In this document: one piece after another, positions 11,001 through 24,150 of the stretch
How positions within the stretch are numbered: position 1 is the first letter of the stretch
Layout of the letters: each line of letters begins with the position of its first letter
From: Turbatrix aceti
Taxonomy: Eukaryota; Nematoda; Chromadorea; Rhabditida; Panagrolaimidae
Assembly: GCA_963969345.1 (NCBI GenBank)
Contig: OZ017768.1
Location: 9,898,193-9,962,192, forward strand
Reading direction: 5' to 3'
DNA: 64,000 bases
Translations under genes and position numbers: made by a program
The notes under the pieces: generated by a model
What the model was told of the DNA's origin: nothing
What the model saw: the letters and a program-made list of their open reading frames with translations, nothing else
The model's database searches: none

Positions 11001-14000
11001 CGTCCTGAGCTTGGTCTCGATGAGGGGATTTAGCATTTCTTCCAGCGAGTGACAAAGCAGTATTCGGCGACACTTTCGCTGCTCGTGGTAGATCTCAACC
11101 TGGGTGCTGAGGTAGCAGGGCGGCATCGAGGCGGGCGCTGACGACGTCGATGACTGTGAGGATATCGACGCCGTCGACAGCGCCGACGACGACGACGGTA
11201 GCATCGTTAGCAGCGCCCCGGGCTGAAAATAAAAGAAAAATAAAATATGACGACATTTGTAAAAAAATGTTTTCACGATATTTAACCCCAAATTGTCAAT
11301 TTTTTATGAAAAAATTTTGGTATAAAATTTTACTTTTATTTTTTAATAAACGAAAAATATTAAAACTGATAAAAAAATTATGTTTAAAAAATTTTGTCAA
11401 AAAGTGAAAAAATATCGTGCGCATAAAAAATCACACGGCAGACCCCAAAAATAGCGTCCTCAAATTGACATGCGCTCAAACTAATAACACAAGCATTCGT
11501 ACTCAAACAGAAATATTGATTTCGTATAAAATGTAGCAATAAAAAACCAAATTGAGTATTTTATTATAAAAAAACGCATTTTTATGCCCCAAGAAAAATC
11601 AAAAAGTTCACAAATCAGTTGTTGTCTTTCGTTCTTGCAATAAATAAATAGGTAGTCATTCGGTGAAAAAAAAGCCCAGCTTTTAAAAATAAATGCAGAG
11701 AGAATGAAAAAGCAATTGATTTAATCGTTCGGAGAAAAAGAATTTAGGATCTCATTGATCAGGTAAGCGCTACCTTTCTGCCAATTTCTGCAGCACAAGA
11801 AAAAAAAGAAGCAAAAATAAAAATAAAAATCGTGCTCGCTACCAACACACAAACATAAATAAAATTGACAAAAGCAAGAATAAATTTTCAAAAAGTTATA
11901 AGCCAGTGCATAAAACAGTAGATGTTTTCTGTTTCCTCGCTCATAGTTGTCACCTAACAACGAACTCCCCTCCCCCCTGCTACTGCCGACGGTGGTTGCT
12001 GAATTGGCTGTGGCTGAATTGTTGCTGTAGACAAGCTACACAAGGTCGAGCATAGATCACCGACCAAGAGCACAAGCAAGCAAGCAAACACAGAGGACAG
12101 AGTTTACAGATGTCTAATAAAAAAATTTTAATCAGGTCCTACATGCATGGAGAACAGGTAGGTAGAAAATTAATTTGTGTTTTAGTGTTTTTTTTTAATT
12201 TGCAGTGAAGTGAAAAAACTAATCAATTGCTTCAAAATTGGAACCTAAGTTCAAGTTCACAGAAACCTGAATTTAATAAACGGGATCAAAAGTGCAAATA
12301 AATTATGACGACATCAAATTTATCGAAAAAAGTGCACGAAAGATGCGAATATTCAAAACAAAATTTCCACTTGAGACACTAATTTTTTTTCTTATGTAGT
12401 TTTTGTATGTAATTTTCTAATATGTATGTATAACTTTTTTTCCGTTTTTATAAAACAATTTTGATTTTAAATCGCACGTCATCATCATTCCACCGTAACA
12501 GCCAGATTGCAAAGAAGAAAACGCTGACGGATTTCAGGTCCGACAGACAATGAATGAATCGAACACGCCCAACTCATGAGATAACAATCCATCTTTCGTA
12601 GGGAAAAAACGCTCTACAAAATATTTACATTCAGTTTTTTTTAACAAGGCGGAAAAAAACTATTTCATAAAAAAATTTAAACGACGCTGAAATTCAAACA
12701 AAGGCAAAAAACAGAACGCAAGAAACTTGAAAACGTCAGGAGGTTAATCTACAAGTTCAGGGCCAGGTAGGCGCCTGAACAACCACTTCCTCCTGGCTAA
12801 GCCACAAGCAAATAAAAAAATTTTAAGCAAAAGGAAGAAAGGCGCACGTTTAGCTACGTAGGAATAACTATAAGTCATTATCACCGGGCGGACGTAACTC
12901 ACATAAACTCCCGGACACGACCTAGTGGTACCGGTACCTACGACAGCGTACACACGCATGCCACGCGAGATAAATATATGTATGACAGGAAAAGCAAGCA
13001 GTTTGTCAAAAGTTGTTGCAGAGTAAAAATAATGATGGAGTGGACGGCGGGCAAGAACCAGGTAGGCAGGTAGGTAGGGCAGGTTGTCAACAACGAGAGT
13101 AAGAGAGAACAGCAACAACGGGCGGGCGACGAACAGGAGTCGGAATCGAGTACGTCGATGGATGAAAAAAAAGATAAGCAGGCAGGCAGGTGAAGGAGAA
13201 CATTGATGACAGCAGACAGGACAGCCGAAGGAGTGAGAATAAAAAAACAATGATAACCACGGGATGTACCTTCTCTTCTACCCGTGAACTAGTACTTCTT
13301 CTAGTTTTTTTGTTAGGTACAAAATCAAAGGGTTCAAAGCACAAATATTAGTGGATAGATGCGTGATTGGGGGCTGGGGGCTGTCAGTTACTAAGTCATC
13401 AAAATCAAAGGACCAAGAAACCTATAAAATATAATAGTAATGACTACAAAACAGGATACAAGGTGATTCCACATGCTACGTCGCATGGGAAATGTTATCA
13501 TACTTTGTGGTCCACTATGTATGTATACAATTGCTGATAACACACCCAACTTTTTTTAACACCACAAAACACAAAACTACGGAAAAAAATACATTTTGAT
13601 AACAGAAAAAAAATTAGGTTTTTTTTTTACTTCTTTAAAAGAAAAAATTCCGTAACCAAATTTGTCAGAATCAAAATATTGTAAAAAAAAATAACAAAAA
13701 AATCATAACAAAATTTCCAAAAATGCTGCAGGCAAAACACGATCAGTATAAAAACTACAGTATCGAAATCGCGTACGGTAGATTCAATACATTCCAATAC
13801 ATAACCCGCGTGCAAAGTTCGCACGTTGCGCGCAACATAGGTCAGTACAAAAGTTCGCAGCTTGCATGCAACAAGCAAGGTTGCATGCAAGCTGCCGACA
13901 ACTTTCCAAGTCAAAAAAACGTCGCAAAAAACTTTTTTTTTATTTTCAACGTAAGAATTAGTACTTTTTCGGAATCGATTGCATCCCAGCGTTCTGGTGT

Positions 14001-17000
14001 GACCAAAAAGTGCATTTATACATTTTTTGTATGATGTTGGTGGCGCCCAAATAAATATCTAACAAAAACTAGGTGCACTAAAACGATCATCGGGCAACAA
14101 GAAATCTCTAGTCACTGATCATTGCTGTTGGTTACAAATTCCTTCCATTTTTTTTTCCCGTTTCCACACCACAGCCCTCCCAATAATCAGCATCAGCGAC
14201 TAACTCCACCGCGGCGGCGTGCAAGAAGAATCTGAAATTACGTGTATTTCTACGAGGGGGATTCATAGCGTCTTTTCTTTTCCTGCGTGTGCGAATCACA
14301 TTCATTCATTGTCTGATGCGTGGGTACATAAATTGTCATTTAGAAAATTACGAGACATGATGCAGGTCAGGCAATTAGGCGTATGTGCGCACAATACATT
14401 ATATTTATTGATAGCGCGTTAACTCATTTTTTTCTGCTCAAAGCAATCGCCAAAAAAAAGGAAGTAAACCACTCGAAAAAATTGAAAAATATCTGTGAAA
14501 AAAATTGCAGAATTTTTTTTTTCGAACACAAATTCGAAAGAAAAACATCATAGCTTGCGAACGTGCAAGATAGGATTTTTTAAGAAAAAATAAAAGTTAT
14601 TTATTCCATTTTTTTGCTCCTTCATGAATAAATTATGATTATGCTTGGACATGGGTGTGTTCCTTCACACAACCAGCAAAATGCTGCAATTTTTGGAAAA
14701 CAACAGGAAATAAAAAATTTCTGACTAAAGATTCGTGTCACGGAAAAAAGCTGCATTTTGACCAGAGATGAAGGCAAAAAAATAAAACAGAAACATTGGT
14801 CAAAAACGTGCCAAATGACAAAAAAAAAATAAAAAATTTTACCTTACTGGATAATTTTAATTTTTTGAGTAACGTAATAACGATTTTACACAACACAGTA
14901 AATAAATAATTTACATGTTGGCTGTTTACAAGAATACTCAAAAGGCATCAAACTAAAAATGTTTGCTAACTGCAGGTAAGAAAATGAGCACTTTCATGGC
15001 AAAAACGCCGTAATATTAAAAATTTTGTTACCGGATAAAAAAAAATTTTATGTGGGGGTACTGCATATTTTTTATGGACAATTTGTTTTTAATTCTTAAA
15101 CTACATATATTTTTTTGAAAAACTAAATTTAAAAAAAATTTAAAATTTGAAAAAAAATTTACATTTAGCCATTTTTTCGTGGACATCACAAATAAACCCA
15201 AAAAGTTCAACTTACACATCCACTTGCCGTGAGCGTAGCCATGAGTCCAGCATCCATTCCAGTAGCATTTGAATGAACCAAGTTCAGGGGTGTAAACGCA
15301 GATTCAGGAGATCCAATGACAGCGTTGTCAGTAACTGCTTCGGCGACCGTAGGCGAACGATGCATCTCGGAGAAGTATGACATGTCGCTGGGAAGTCGGC
15401 CCCGCTTGACCATACTTCCTCCTGCCGTCTGCTGTTGAAGCTGCTGTGGATTTGGGATTTTCTTGAGCTGTACAGCTGAAAAAAAACACAAACGTAAAAA
15501 AATGACTACTCACTGAATTTCTGATAAATCACTGCAGAATGCACCAGTATAAGGTAAAAAAAAATACGACCTAAGAGTACAGAAAAAAGGCGGAGTTGAT
15601 TGTTGTTGGTTCAGTGGTAAAAAAATATGCTGTTAATGGACAAACAAATAAATAATTTGAACCAGTAAACAAGTTTTTTTTTGTGAATAAGAGAAAAAAA
15701 TGTGTATGACTAACAAGGAAATGATAATAAAAAATTATGTGATCGATCATGTAGGAAATCGTAAAAATACCGTAATCACAAAAAAAATCGTGCTAAGAAC
15801 GGTTATGCGCATAGATAAGTTTTTTCGTGTGAAGAGCCAAGATATACCAAAAAGTAGTGTGATGCGTGCGCACTTCTTCATTTTTGTTTTTTTTCACATA
15901 CCAAAAAAACCAAAAACTGACACCAAAAAATTTTTGCAGAAAAAAACAACTTTTGCAAATTCTGATTAAAAAAACGACAAAAACAATTTAAAAAAAAATA
16001 GCGTCTCACCGATCACTACTGTTCAGTGCAAAGAAAACAAAAAAAACTCAGTTTTATCAACAACGTTAGATACACAGAGTATGCATGTACTATGTATATT
16101 TATCAGTCGGTCAATATTTTACGACCAATCCACGAATGGGTGAATGGATCCACGTGCAAAATACCCAGATAGCATGCCATTCATCTGGGAATGTGGTTGT
16201 TATCGGTGCAAGGTGGGATAAGCGGGCAAAAAAAAAGGAAAAAAAAGAAAGGGAAAGATTGGAAAAAAGAGCGTCGTGTTTAATGAATTCACCGGCCGGC
16301 TGCAGCCTACGGCGACAGAGCGATTCAGGAGGGCGGCGGGGCGGTGATGATGATAGTGTGTGTGGTGGTTGACGGGGGGGGGCTGGTGTCATCAAAGTAA
16401 ATTCAACACAAAACCAAGCAAAGCACATGAAAGACAGAACGAGGAGCCTATGTGTACACCTACCGTTACGATCCATACCAACCAGTTTGCACTTGTTTAA
16501 TCTGCAGGCTCGACACGCGCATCTGGCATCTGAAAAAAGAAAAATTTGTTGGACATCAATAAAAATCAATTTGTGAATTCAAACACAAAACACATCTCCG
16601 GAGCAGTGTAAAGTAGACTATAGTCTAGAAGCGTAACTACAGATTTTGAGCCCTCTACCCGGAGGCTTACCTGGAGGCTCCAAAAACACAAAAACGCAAC
16701 TTTTGCAAAAATAACAAAAATAAACATTTTTTAAGGATTCACTCACTCTTATCAATGACACAGTTGCCACCACGACGACAAACAAACTGAAGATCAAAGG
16801 TGATGGCTCGTCTGAAGAACGCGTTGCATCCACGGCACGACAGACAGCCGTAGTGATAACCATCGGCAACGTCACCACAGACTGCGCAGTATTCAACGGC
16901 TGAAAAAAATGAAAGTGAAAAAAATGATACAAATATTTTGTGTTTTAAAAATTTTTTTTTCAGTTTTTCAATTCTTTGTTTTTCAAAGTTCTACCAATAA

Positions 17001-19898
17001 AATTTATACAAAAGATTTATAATATACGGATGGGAACAAAAATGTTCAAACACAATGTTTACGGAACGGCGTTGACGCAGCTTGGGTTCGCCAAAGTCGA
17101 TCAAAATACAAAATCGTTAAAAAACGTAAGTCAAAATCACAGCCGTCCAGGGACTGCAGTTCAGAAAACTTCAGAAGACTAGTTTGCTCACATGAATGAA
17201 AAAAAAGAATTGTTTTGTGAACTTGCAACGTCATTGCAGAAAGCTTAAAAAAATTGAAATTCGGAAAAAACTGGAACAAAATTAAACAAAATTTGTTGAA
17301 CTACGGCGTAGAAATTCAAAATTTAAAAAATTAATCTAAGAAGCAAAATAATAAATTGGAAAAATTCAAGTTAACAAAGCGAAAAAAATTTTTGATGGAT
17401 TTTAATAGTAAAAAAATTTCAGAAATCTAAAAAACAAATTGGAACTCGAAACGACTAAAAAAACTAAAAAAAAGCGCATCTAAAAAAATAGGAACTCGAA
17501 ACGTCACCTAATATTTTTTGGGTATACAAACCCAAAAAAACCTAAATGAAAAGTTCAAACAAAATGTTAAGTCTAAAATTAAACTTTAAAAAAAACAGAA
17601 AATTTTTTTATTCCTTGTTTTGTATGTTATTCATTAAAATATATTTTCATGCTTTCTGCACTCTGTTTACTTCTACTAATTGCATGTCTTGTTCAATTGC
17701 ACCAAAAATAATTTCTAAATACCAATGTTTGTTGAAAAATTTTCCATGGTAATATAAAATGGATATATATAAATTTTAACGGGGCAAATCATGTTATTTT
17801 TTTTCAAAGTCGTATAATACATTTACTCCAATTTCAGAGCAAAGACTAATTGTCAGACATTCATTTGCGTTTATTATCTTCCTTGACGTAAACAGTACAA
17901 AGTTATCTATTTTTTACCCTCCAAGTTGTTGAGCATGCATAAGTCAAATAAACAAGATCCTCAGAAAATCAAAACACAATTCTTGTCTCGTCTCATATTT
18001 TTATTTTTCAACCCCTCAAATATTGACACTTTCTACTCTACTGTCGGACAAACGTCGTAAAATGCACGTCGTCGAGGAGGCTTAAAGCAAAAAAAATGCA
18101 ACTTTCGTATTTAGAAAAAAAAAGTGGCAAATGAATTCAAAACTTGAATTTTGAAACAACTTGAATAATGTGCCAGCAAAAAACTGAAATGTAGCTTGCA
18201 GCATGCAAACTTTTTAGCACCTTAAAAAACCGTAACATCAAAAAATTATTTTACCTTTACTAAAAAAAGTTGCCTTTCTAAAATGCTAACGGGCTATAAA
18301 ATACCGTTTTAATACTGTATAAAAAAATACGGTAAAAGTATGTTTCCTAAAGCTACAGTAAGCAGGCAATAAAAAATAATCAGTCCCCAAAAATAATCAG
18401 AAAAAAATAAAAGCTTGTCTATTACCCTGATTATGCCCTCAAGCCACCATGATGTGTGCTACGTTGACGCAATTCTGCATCTATTATAGTAATTACGATT
18501 GTTCATAAGTCGTGATTAGAACAAAGGTGCGACTGGATTAGGAGAGAATTAGAAAACGATGACATAGAATTTGCCTTTTACCCAAGTCTCACAGTTCGAA
18601 AACGTAATGTGATCAGTGACGTATTAGGGAAGAATTTATTAATGAAACTTAGCTTGAGGACATTACAAAAAAATTTTAATGAAAAATTAATTTTAAAAAT
18701 AAAAAATTAATTTTTTTTAGTTTTGTGAAACATTTTTTTACTCGGTCCCCCGTCAAAGAAAAACCCGCGCAGAAACCAATCTTACGCGGGGGTTCACGTC
18801 TCGTCTCGTTAATCAGTCAAAAATCAAAACCATAAAAATGTGAACGACACGTTTAGATAGTTGGCAGTGTAGGGTTGATGATTGTAAATACGTCGCGATT
18901 GATTGCAAAGAAGGCATGGTGTATCGTTAAAACATCAAGCGCAAAGGACAGAAAAAATCCAAAAATAGAATTTTCATGTACTGATTTGACTGAATTGTTA
19001 GGCGTTGACTGCACCAATTTTTTAATCGATTTACGTTTATATTTGTTTTGAGTTTTCCTATTTGATTTTTGCTTGATAGCTTTTTTGAGCAAGCTTGTCA
19101 TCACTTTCGGGTCTAATCAGGAAAAAAAAGAACAAACAAATTGCCAGATAATGATTCTTTGGTCTCAAGAGACCCCACAATCAACTTGCGTGTGTGTGTG
19201 TGTGTCAACTTATGAATGAAAACTGAAAACAAAAGACGTTGCAAAGTGCAGTTTGAACTTTTGATCTTTTCCTGCTTGATACTTGTTGTCCTTTTCGCTT
19301 CCTTCGTGGCCGTCAGTCAGCGTTTTGATGCCAGTGAGTGAGACCAGGTGAAAAGATCAGACAGGACAGGTAAGACCAGGTGAGGGGGGTAAATCTGTGA
19401 TCCTAATGATCTCTGATTGAAATTGTGCCAAGCAAATATCAAATGTATTTTGTGTTCTTGTTACACACCAAAAAAATGTTGGAAAAAATTAGAACATTTT
19501 TAAATCAAAAACCAAAAATTCGTAAAAAAATTCCGAATTTTTCCAAATTAAAAAAATGCAAAAAATAGGAAAAAAATGGAAAAAAAAATTCTGAACATTT
19601 TCCAAATTTTCAAAAAAAACCTACTTTGATGCCCCAACCGATGAAGATCTTCATCGTTAACAATTCCAGCCGAAGCAATACTCGCCGCAGACATCGGCTT
19701 GATATCCGTCGAGATCCGCGAAGGAGAAGCTTTATTTTCAACGCTGATCATGCCCAATGACGACAAATACGGTGGCACTGTCGGCGTCGAATTTGTAAGA
19801 ATAGAAATATTGGAAGACAAATTAGAAAAATTGGAAGACGTGGACGAGAGAGGAGGTTCGGCTTTAGCCGAGTCGCTGATGCCTGGTACAATCGTCAT
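8075..19898 (-). CDS. Nuclear hormone receptor (nematode type)
   Basis: Ligand-regulated transcription factor acting in the nucleus. Six exons: 19625-19898, 16747-16899, 16464-16529, 15216-15475, 10714-11222, 8075-8438; 1626 nt, 541 residues, with all phases compatible. Residues 1-91 are a Ser/Thr/Pro-rich A/B region. Residues about 96-158 are a complete C4 DNA-binding domain: finger 1 CAVC...CLSC with P-box CRGCNAFFRR, finger 2 with the C-x5-C-x9-C-x2-C spacing ending CRACRLNKC. A hinge rich in Gln/Ser follows. Residues about 285-541 are the ligand-binding domain (LLKHFAMKYFLL, IIFWNPGSIGLS, and a C-terminal WDVFLSDLLR that could be an AF-2-like helix). The CNAFFRR P-box differs from canonical CDGCKGFFRR and is typical of the expanded nematode receptors. 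The start ATG (19898) is the least certain point: the frame stays open upstream, and 5' exons could lie in the following 11 kb. Introns of 2-4 kb are far longer than elsewhere in the window. Confidence 0.9.
9889..9926. repeat. Perfect hairpin with CAGGTG E-boxes
   Basis: CAATCCAGGTGAG (9889-9901) and its exact reverse complement (9914-9926) flank a 12-nt loop inside receptor intron 5. Each arm holds a CAGGTG/CACCTG box. It is too short for a typical miRNA precursor. Confidence 0.8.
10440..10612 (-). repeat. Dispersed repeat family A, copy 1
   Basis: Contains the family signatures caccaaaagtaac-like, gcgccgagcaaatgtta, ggacctaaagtaacatttt and tgttattcggcgca in the reverse orientation. Related copies are at about 31385, 33290, 34430, 35865 and 37500. 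Non-coding; it lies at the edge of the receptor's fifth exon. Terminal inverted repeats and target duplications were not resolved. Confidence 0.75.
11223..15215 (-). other. Large nuclear-receptor intron 4
   Basis: About 4 kb of AT-rich sequence between hinge and ligand-binding exons. It holds a run of CAGGTAGG-type motifs (13057-13080), a GCAGGCAGGCAGG run (13178-13192) and the hairpin at 13858-13894. No coding exon is supported; the open frames here are low-complexity. Confidence 0.6.
13858..13894. repeat. Perfect 15-bp inverted repeat
   Basis: CAGCTTGCATGCAAC and its exact reverse complement are separated by 7 nt (13873-13879). Just upstream, the phrase aaagttcgcacgttgcgcgc at 13814-13833 is an imperfect direct copy of 13850-13869, so this is a small duplicated unit with one arm extended into a hairpin. 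Confidence 0.85.
19189..19204. repeat. (GT)n microsatellite
   Basis: A short run of GT dinucleotides at the upstream side of receptor intron 1. No other feature. Confidence 0.8.
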
Positions 19899-22800
19899 GC
19901 GACGATGCCTGATTAACTGATTCAACAGTTTTTGTACTTCTGGAGGTTTTTTTCTGGTAGACGAATTCCAATTCTTTTCTACCTTAGTCAGAATCCACGG
20001 CGTCAAAAAACAATCAGAATGGAAGTTGATGGTTTTGTACAAAAAAAATGTTATTCGTCGTTTAATAAACCGTAATAAAATCTGGAGTAGACAACAAACT
20101 ACTTGGTGTAACAACTGATAATGACTGAAAAAATTTGGGGTACAAAGCATGAACAAGAAATCATTTTTTTAACAAGAAATCAGTGGCGATAACGATTATC
20201 ACTATCACGAGGCGGTATAAAAATTACGCTGCTCAAATCAAACACGATTGACCAAAAAAATAAATAAACAAAAAACACGGCAAATTCGATCGTGTAGGCG
20301 TTTTTCAAAAAATATCATAAAAATGTCACGATAAAAAAAATCGCTTTTTTGAAAAACAAAAGAACTCGGCACGAAAATATTTTCTCTAAAAAAAAATATC
20401 GAAATTTTGAGTACAGAATGTTCAAATTTCCAATTTCATGGATAAAAAAAAAGAAAAAAATTATGGCAAGTGAAAGTATAATACGATAAAAATTTTGCTA
20501 ATTTTTCGGGTGTTGTAGAACCCAAAAATAATTAACAGAAAAATGGCAGAACAAAAAAAAAGTGGGGCCTGGCACATGCTTCTCTAACGACTTCAAGCTA
20601 AATAATTACGATCAAAAAGACCGATCCAATAAACACCATAAAATAAAATATTATCATATACAACTTGTGATTTATACATTGTACAAATTTTTTTCAATTT
20701 ATAAGCACGCTTAAAAAAACTTTACGCATTGATTATTTTCAGACCCCCAGACTACCGTCTTCCCCGACAAATCTCAAAACATCACCTGTCACAACACCTT
20801 TGACATCACCATTCAAAAATAAATTCATCAACACCCCCTAAAAAATATCAATACTTATCCACCCTTGCTACTATATTTGAACATTTGAACATTTTCAGAT
20901 TTTTTGACTGATCGTCGATCAATGATCATTTTCAAATCACTCTAGGGGGCTGGTAAACAGGTGAACGCACGGGGCATTCCCCGACGAAGGAGAAGAAGAA
21001 AAGGATCGACACGGATGCACACGGACGCATAAAACACATACCACGAGGTGTCGTCTCGTCTTTATGCTTGCAGGCAGTCAGTCGTCGCCGATCGACAACA
21101 GTCAGGTTGAACCTGGCTCAGGGAGGACCTGTTACCTGCCCGCATGCTTGCTTGCAGGCCTGGGAGCGAGCAGAGCAAAAAAAGTAACGATCCGTGGAGA
21201 AAAAAAGAAATTTTTTGAAATCATTAGCAACAGAAACACAGGTAAGGGTCAGGTGGCAGGTAGGCAGGTAAGTAGCAAAGACAAATGCGCCAAGGCCCAA
21301 GGTGATGACGACGGTTGCAAGTGTAAAATCCCCCGACACACCGTATACACGTTGCCTGTGGGAAGAAGGTGGGGACAAAGGCAGACAAAGGAAAGGCGGC
21401 ACGTAGCAAGGACAATTACCCACCTCTGCAGGGCGTCATTAGTGTTGCAAAAACCAAAAATAGAGAGAAAAAAGGAGAGAAGACAGCGTGACGACACGTG
21501 ATTGGCTTTTGGTTTCCACGTTGTTGGAGTATCGGTTGATCGAAGGATTAAAAAAAAACGAGTTTAAAATTTTTTATCAAAAAGTGTAAAATGAAATTCA
21601 ATTGAAACATATTTGCATATTTTTTATTAAAAAACTATTGTAAATATTACCGTAACCATACGATTGAAAGTTCTAGTTTTTTCAAACACCTGTTTACAAA
21701 TTTGTTGCAGATACCGTAACTATAATAACGATACCGTAAGATAAAAACCCGCCTAACGAAGCATTTTTACACGCGGTTAAAACAAAAGTTCTTAGTTAGA
21801 AGTTCTTACGGCAAAATTTTTGAGGTTCAAAAAAAATTTTTGTCAAAAAAAGTAACTTCGATTTCGGCATTTTTGAAGGAGGGATCCCTCGTTTTTAAAT
21901 TTTATATCGGATTTTTAGTTGAAAACTGTGAAACGATAATTATGTGTGTCAAAATGACACTTTTCATTTCTTTATTTAATTGGGTACCCCATATTTCTTT
22001 GTGGTATATTATACCACACATACATGTAGTTAAAATCCAATATGAGAATACAAATGTCTTCATTAACTCCAACATGGAGCCTACAACAACCCTCAACCGT
22101 GCTACATACCGTCGAGAAAGAAAAATAAAAAGCTACATATGTACATGCCCCAGCACACCTTCAAGAGTCACGTACGTAAAAAAAAGTACAAAAGCCACAG
22201 ACGCGTTATCTATAAATACGATCCGGAATCGTCCCAAACAGTCCTATCAATGAACTCGAAAAAAATATTGACGCACAGATATTTATGTTAGATACTAGCC
22301 TTGGTGTCTATGTAGTACGGAAGGAAAGAAAAACGACGGAAAAGATGCTCGAAGTAAGTAAGCGAATGTGGTGGGTAAACATCCTTCCTCCTGTTGGGGC
22401 AGACCACGAGGCACACACGCACAGAATGAACAGGAAGGTTCCTGCAGCAATGCAGCAATGCGTCAAGCAAGAGATCAACAATTACGACCAGTGCTTGCTA
22501 TAGCGTCAGTAATCAGACCGTTGTCTTGTCTTTCCCCCCCTGATGAATTGGAGGGGAATAGGATGGGTGGATGCATTATCGTCAGTCAGCGACGTGAGTA
22601 CTACGTCAGATCACGCGTAGTTGGAAACTGGAAAAAAAGCATGAAGCAGCGTTGATTTGGGTTAGAAAAAAAACTGAAAAAAAATGTTTTTTGGCTTCTG
22701 GTTTGTTTTTTAAAACATAATTCATTTTTAAAATTTCTCAAAATTAAAAAAAAAGTTGCATTCATAAAAAAATTGAAGGTCAAAATTTTTTTTGGCATTA

Positions 22801-23372
22801 GCAATAAAAAATGGAACTATTAATCAAATCTGAAAAACTTGAAGTCGCAGTAGTTTGCAGTCTCGCACTACATCTATTGTAGACTTGTAGACACTTAAAG
22901 AAATGCTACACCTACAATTAAAAAAATAATTCTACCTGTAGGGTATACGGTAGTGATAAGAAAATAACACGACAGCCAATGAGCATCGTCTGATAGGCTT
23001 CAGCAACCTGCAACCAGATGACAAGTTTTGGGCGTTAATAGGTTCATCAATCATCAGAAAAAAAAACTGCCGAAAACCGAAAAAAAAAATTTTTTTTACA
23101 AATGAAAATTTTTTGAAAACAAAATGTTGCAAAGTACTCAAATGCACCGTAAGCACTTTATACTCACATACTGAAACTTTTTTTTTGTTTTCTGATTTTT
23201 TGCACTTTCAGAAAAAAAAAGATGAAAAAGTCACGTACGTTTGACAAAAAAAAGAGATCAACCAATCGTAACGAATCACGAAAATAGACGTTGACAACAA
23301 ACACACATGTTGTTGACGGGTAATTTTAACAACCGACAGTTCCTTCACAGTTCCATCTTCGTGATCGACTCA

Positions 23373-23401
23373 AAACTACCTGTCAGTGGGACAGGTAGTT
23401 T
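23373..23401. repeat. Perfect 12-bp hairpin carrying CAGGTAG
   Basis: AAACTACCTGTC and its exact reverse complement flank a 5-nt loop. The arm contains the CTACCTG/CAGGTAG word that recurs elsewhere upstream and within the receptor gene. Confidence 0.8.
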
Positions 23402-23968
23402 CAGAACAGGACAAATCGATTTGTACGCAACATGCTGCCAGCTGGTTGGTGATTATGGTGGTTGCAGAGGAAAAAATGTGACAAAAATAGGAAAAAAGAA
23501 TTTAGATTATGCTTGCTTGATCGCTCGTTTGCTTGCATTGTGATGTGATATAAGTGCAGTCAGCTTTTTTTGTCAGTTCGTCAACGATGATGCTGATGGT
23601 AGTCAGGCATAACCAATCAATCGATTTGTTAGTTTCATAAAATGTTACTAACTAAGAACAAAAAAAAAGGTTAGTTTCAAATCTTTTTTGTCAGCGTTGT
23701 CATCATCACTCAAAATCAAATCAACAAATCAGAGACACGCAGGCAACAGGAGGCAGGCACGCCCGAAGGCAGTCAAGCAGGGTTAAAATTTAACGGAAAA
23801 AAATTGTTGATGTACTTTTGGTCTAGACGGAAAATGAGAAAAAAAAGGACAAATGTTGATGTCCGTTCGATCGACGGGTAAAATCGTGTAGGATCAAAAT
23901 ATAAAAAATGATCTGTGAAGTTGGTTAGGAATTGCATTGTTTATTCGAAAGAAGAAAAAAAATCGGGT

Positions 23969-24150
23969 CTTACCGCGAAAATTTTGCTTCAAAACAAATA
24001 TTTGGCTTCCACGGGAAAGTACGCTTCCTACAACGAAAAACAAAGTTTGTTTAATTTTGGCGGGAAAACATCCTACAACGAAGTCAAAACGCATCCCACC
24101 ACGAAAACAAGCAAGGCAAAGGACCCAGTTTAGTCTCACCACGAAAATTC
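23969..24150 (+). repeat. Degenerate ACGAAAA-type tandem motif
   Basis: At least six related words (taccgcgaaaa, tccacgggaaa, ctacaacgaaaa, ctacaacgaag, caccacgaaaac, caccacgaaaat) recur every 20-45 nt. A similar weaker cluster occurs at about 27360-27500. No coding potential is inferred. Confidence 0.5.

Noticed and set aside
12744..13344. Open frames on the minus strand in the receptor intron.
   Set aside because: Composition is low-complexity and skewed, no domain is visible and there are no supporting splice sites.
21064..21501. A 145-codon frame and antisense frames upstream of the receptor.
   Set aside because: The frames are produced by GC-rich CAGGTAGG-type repeats; no family resemblance.
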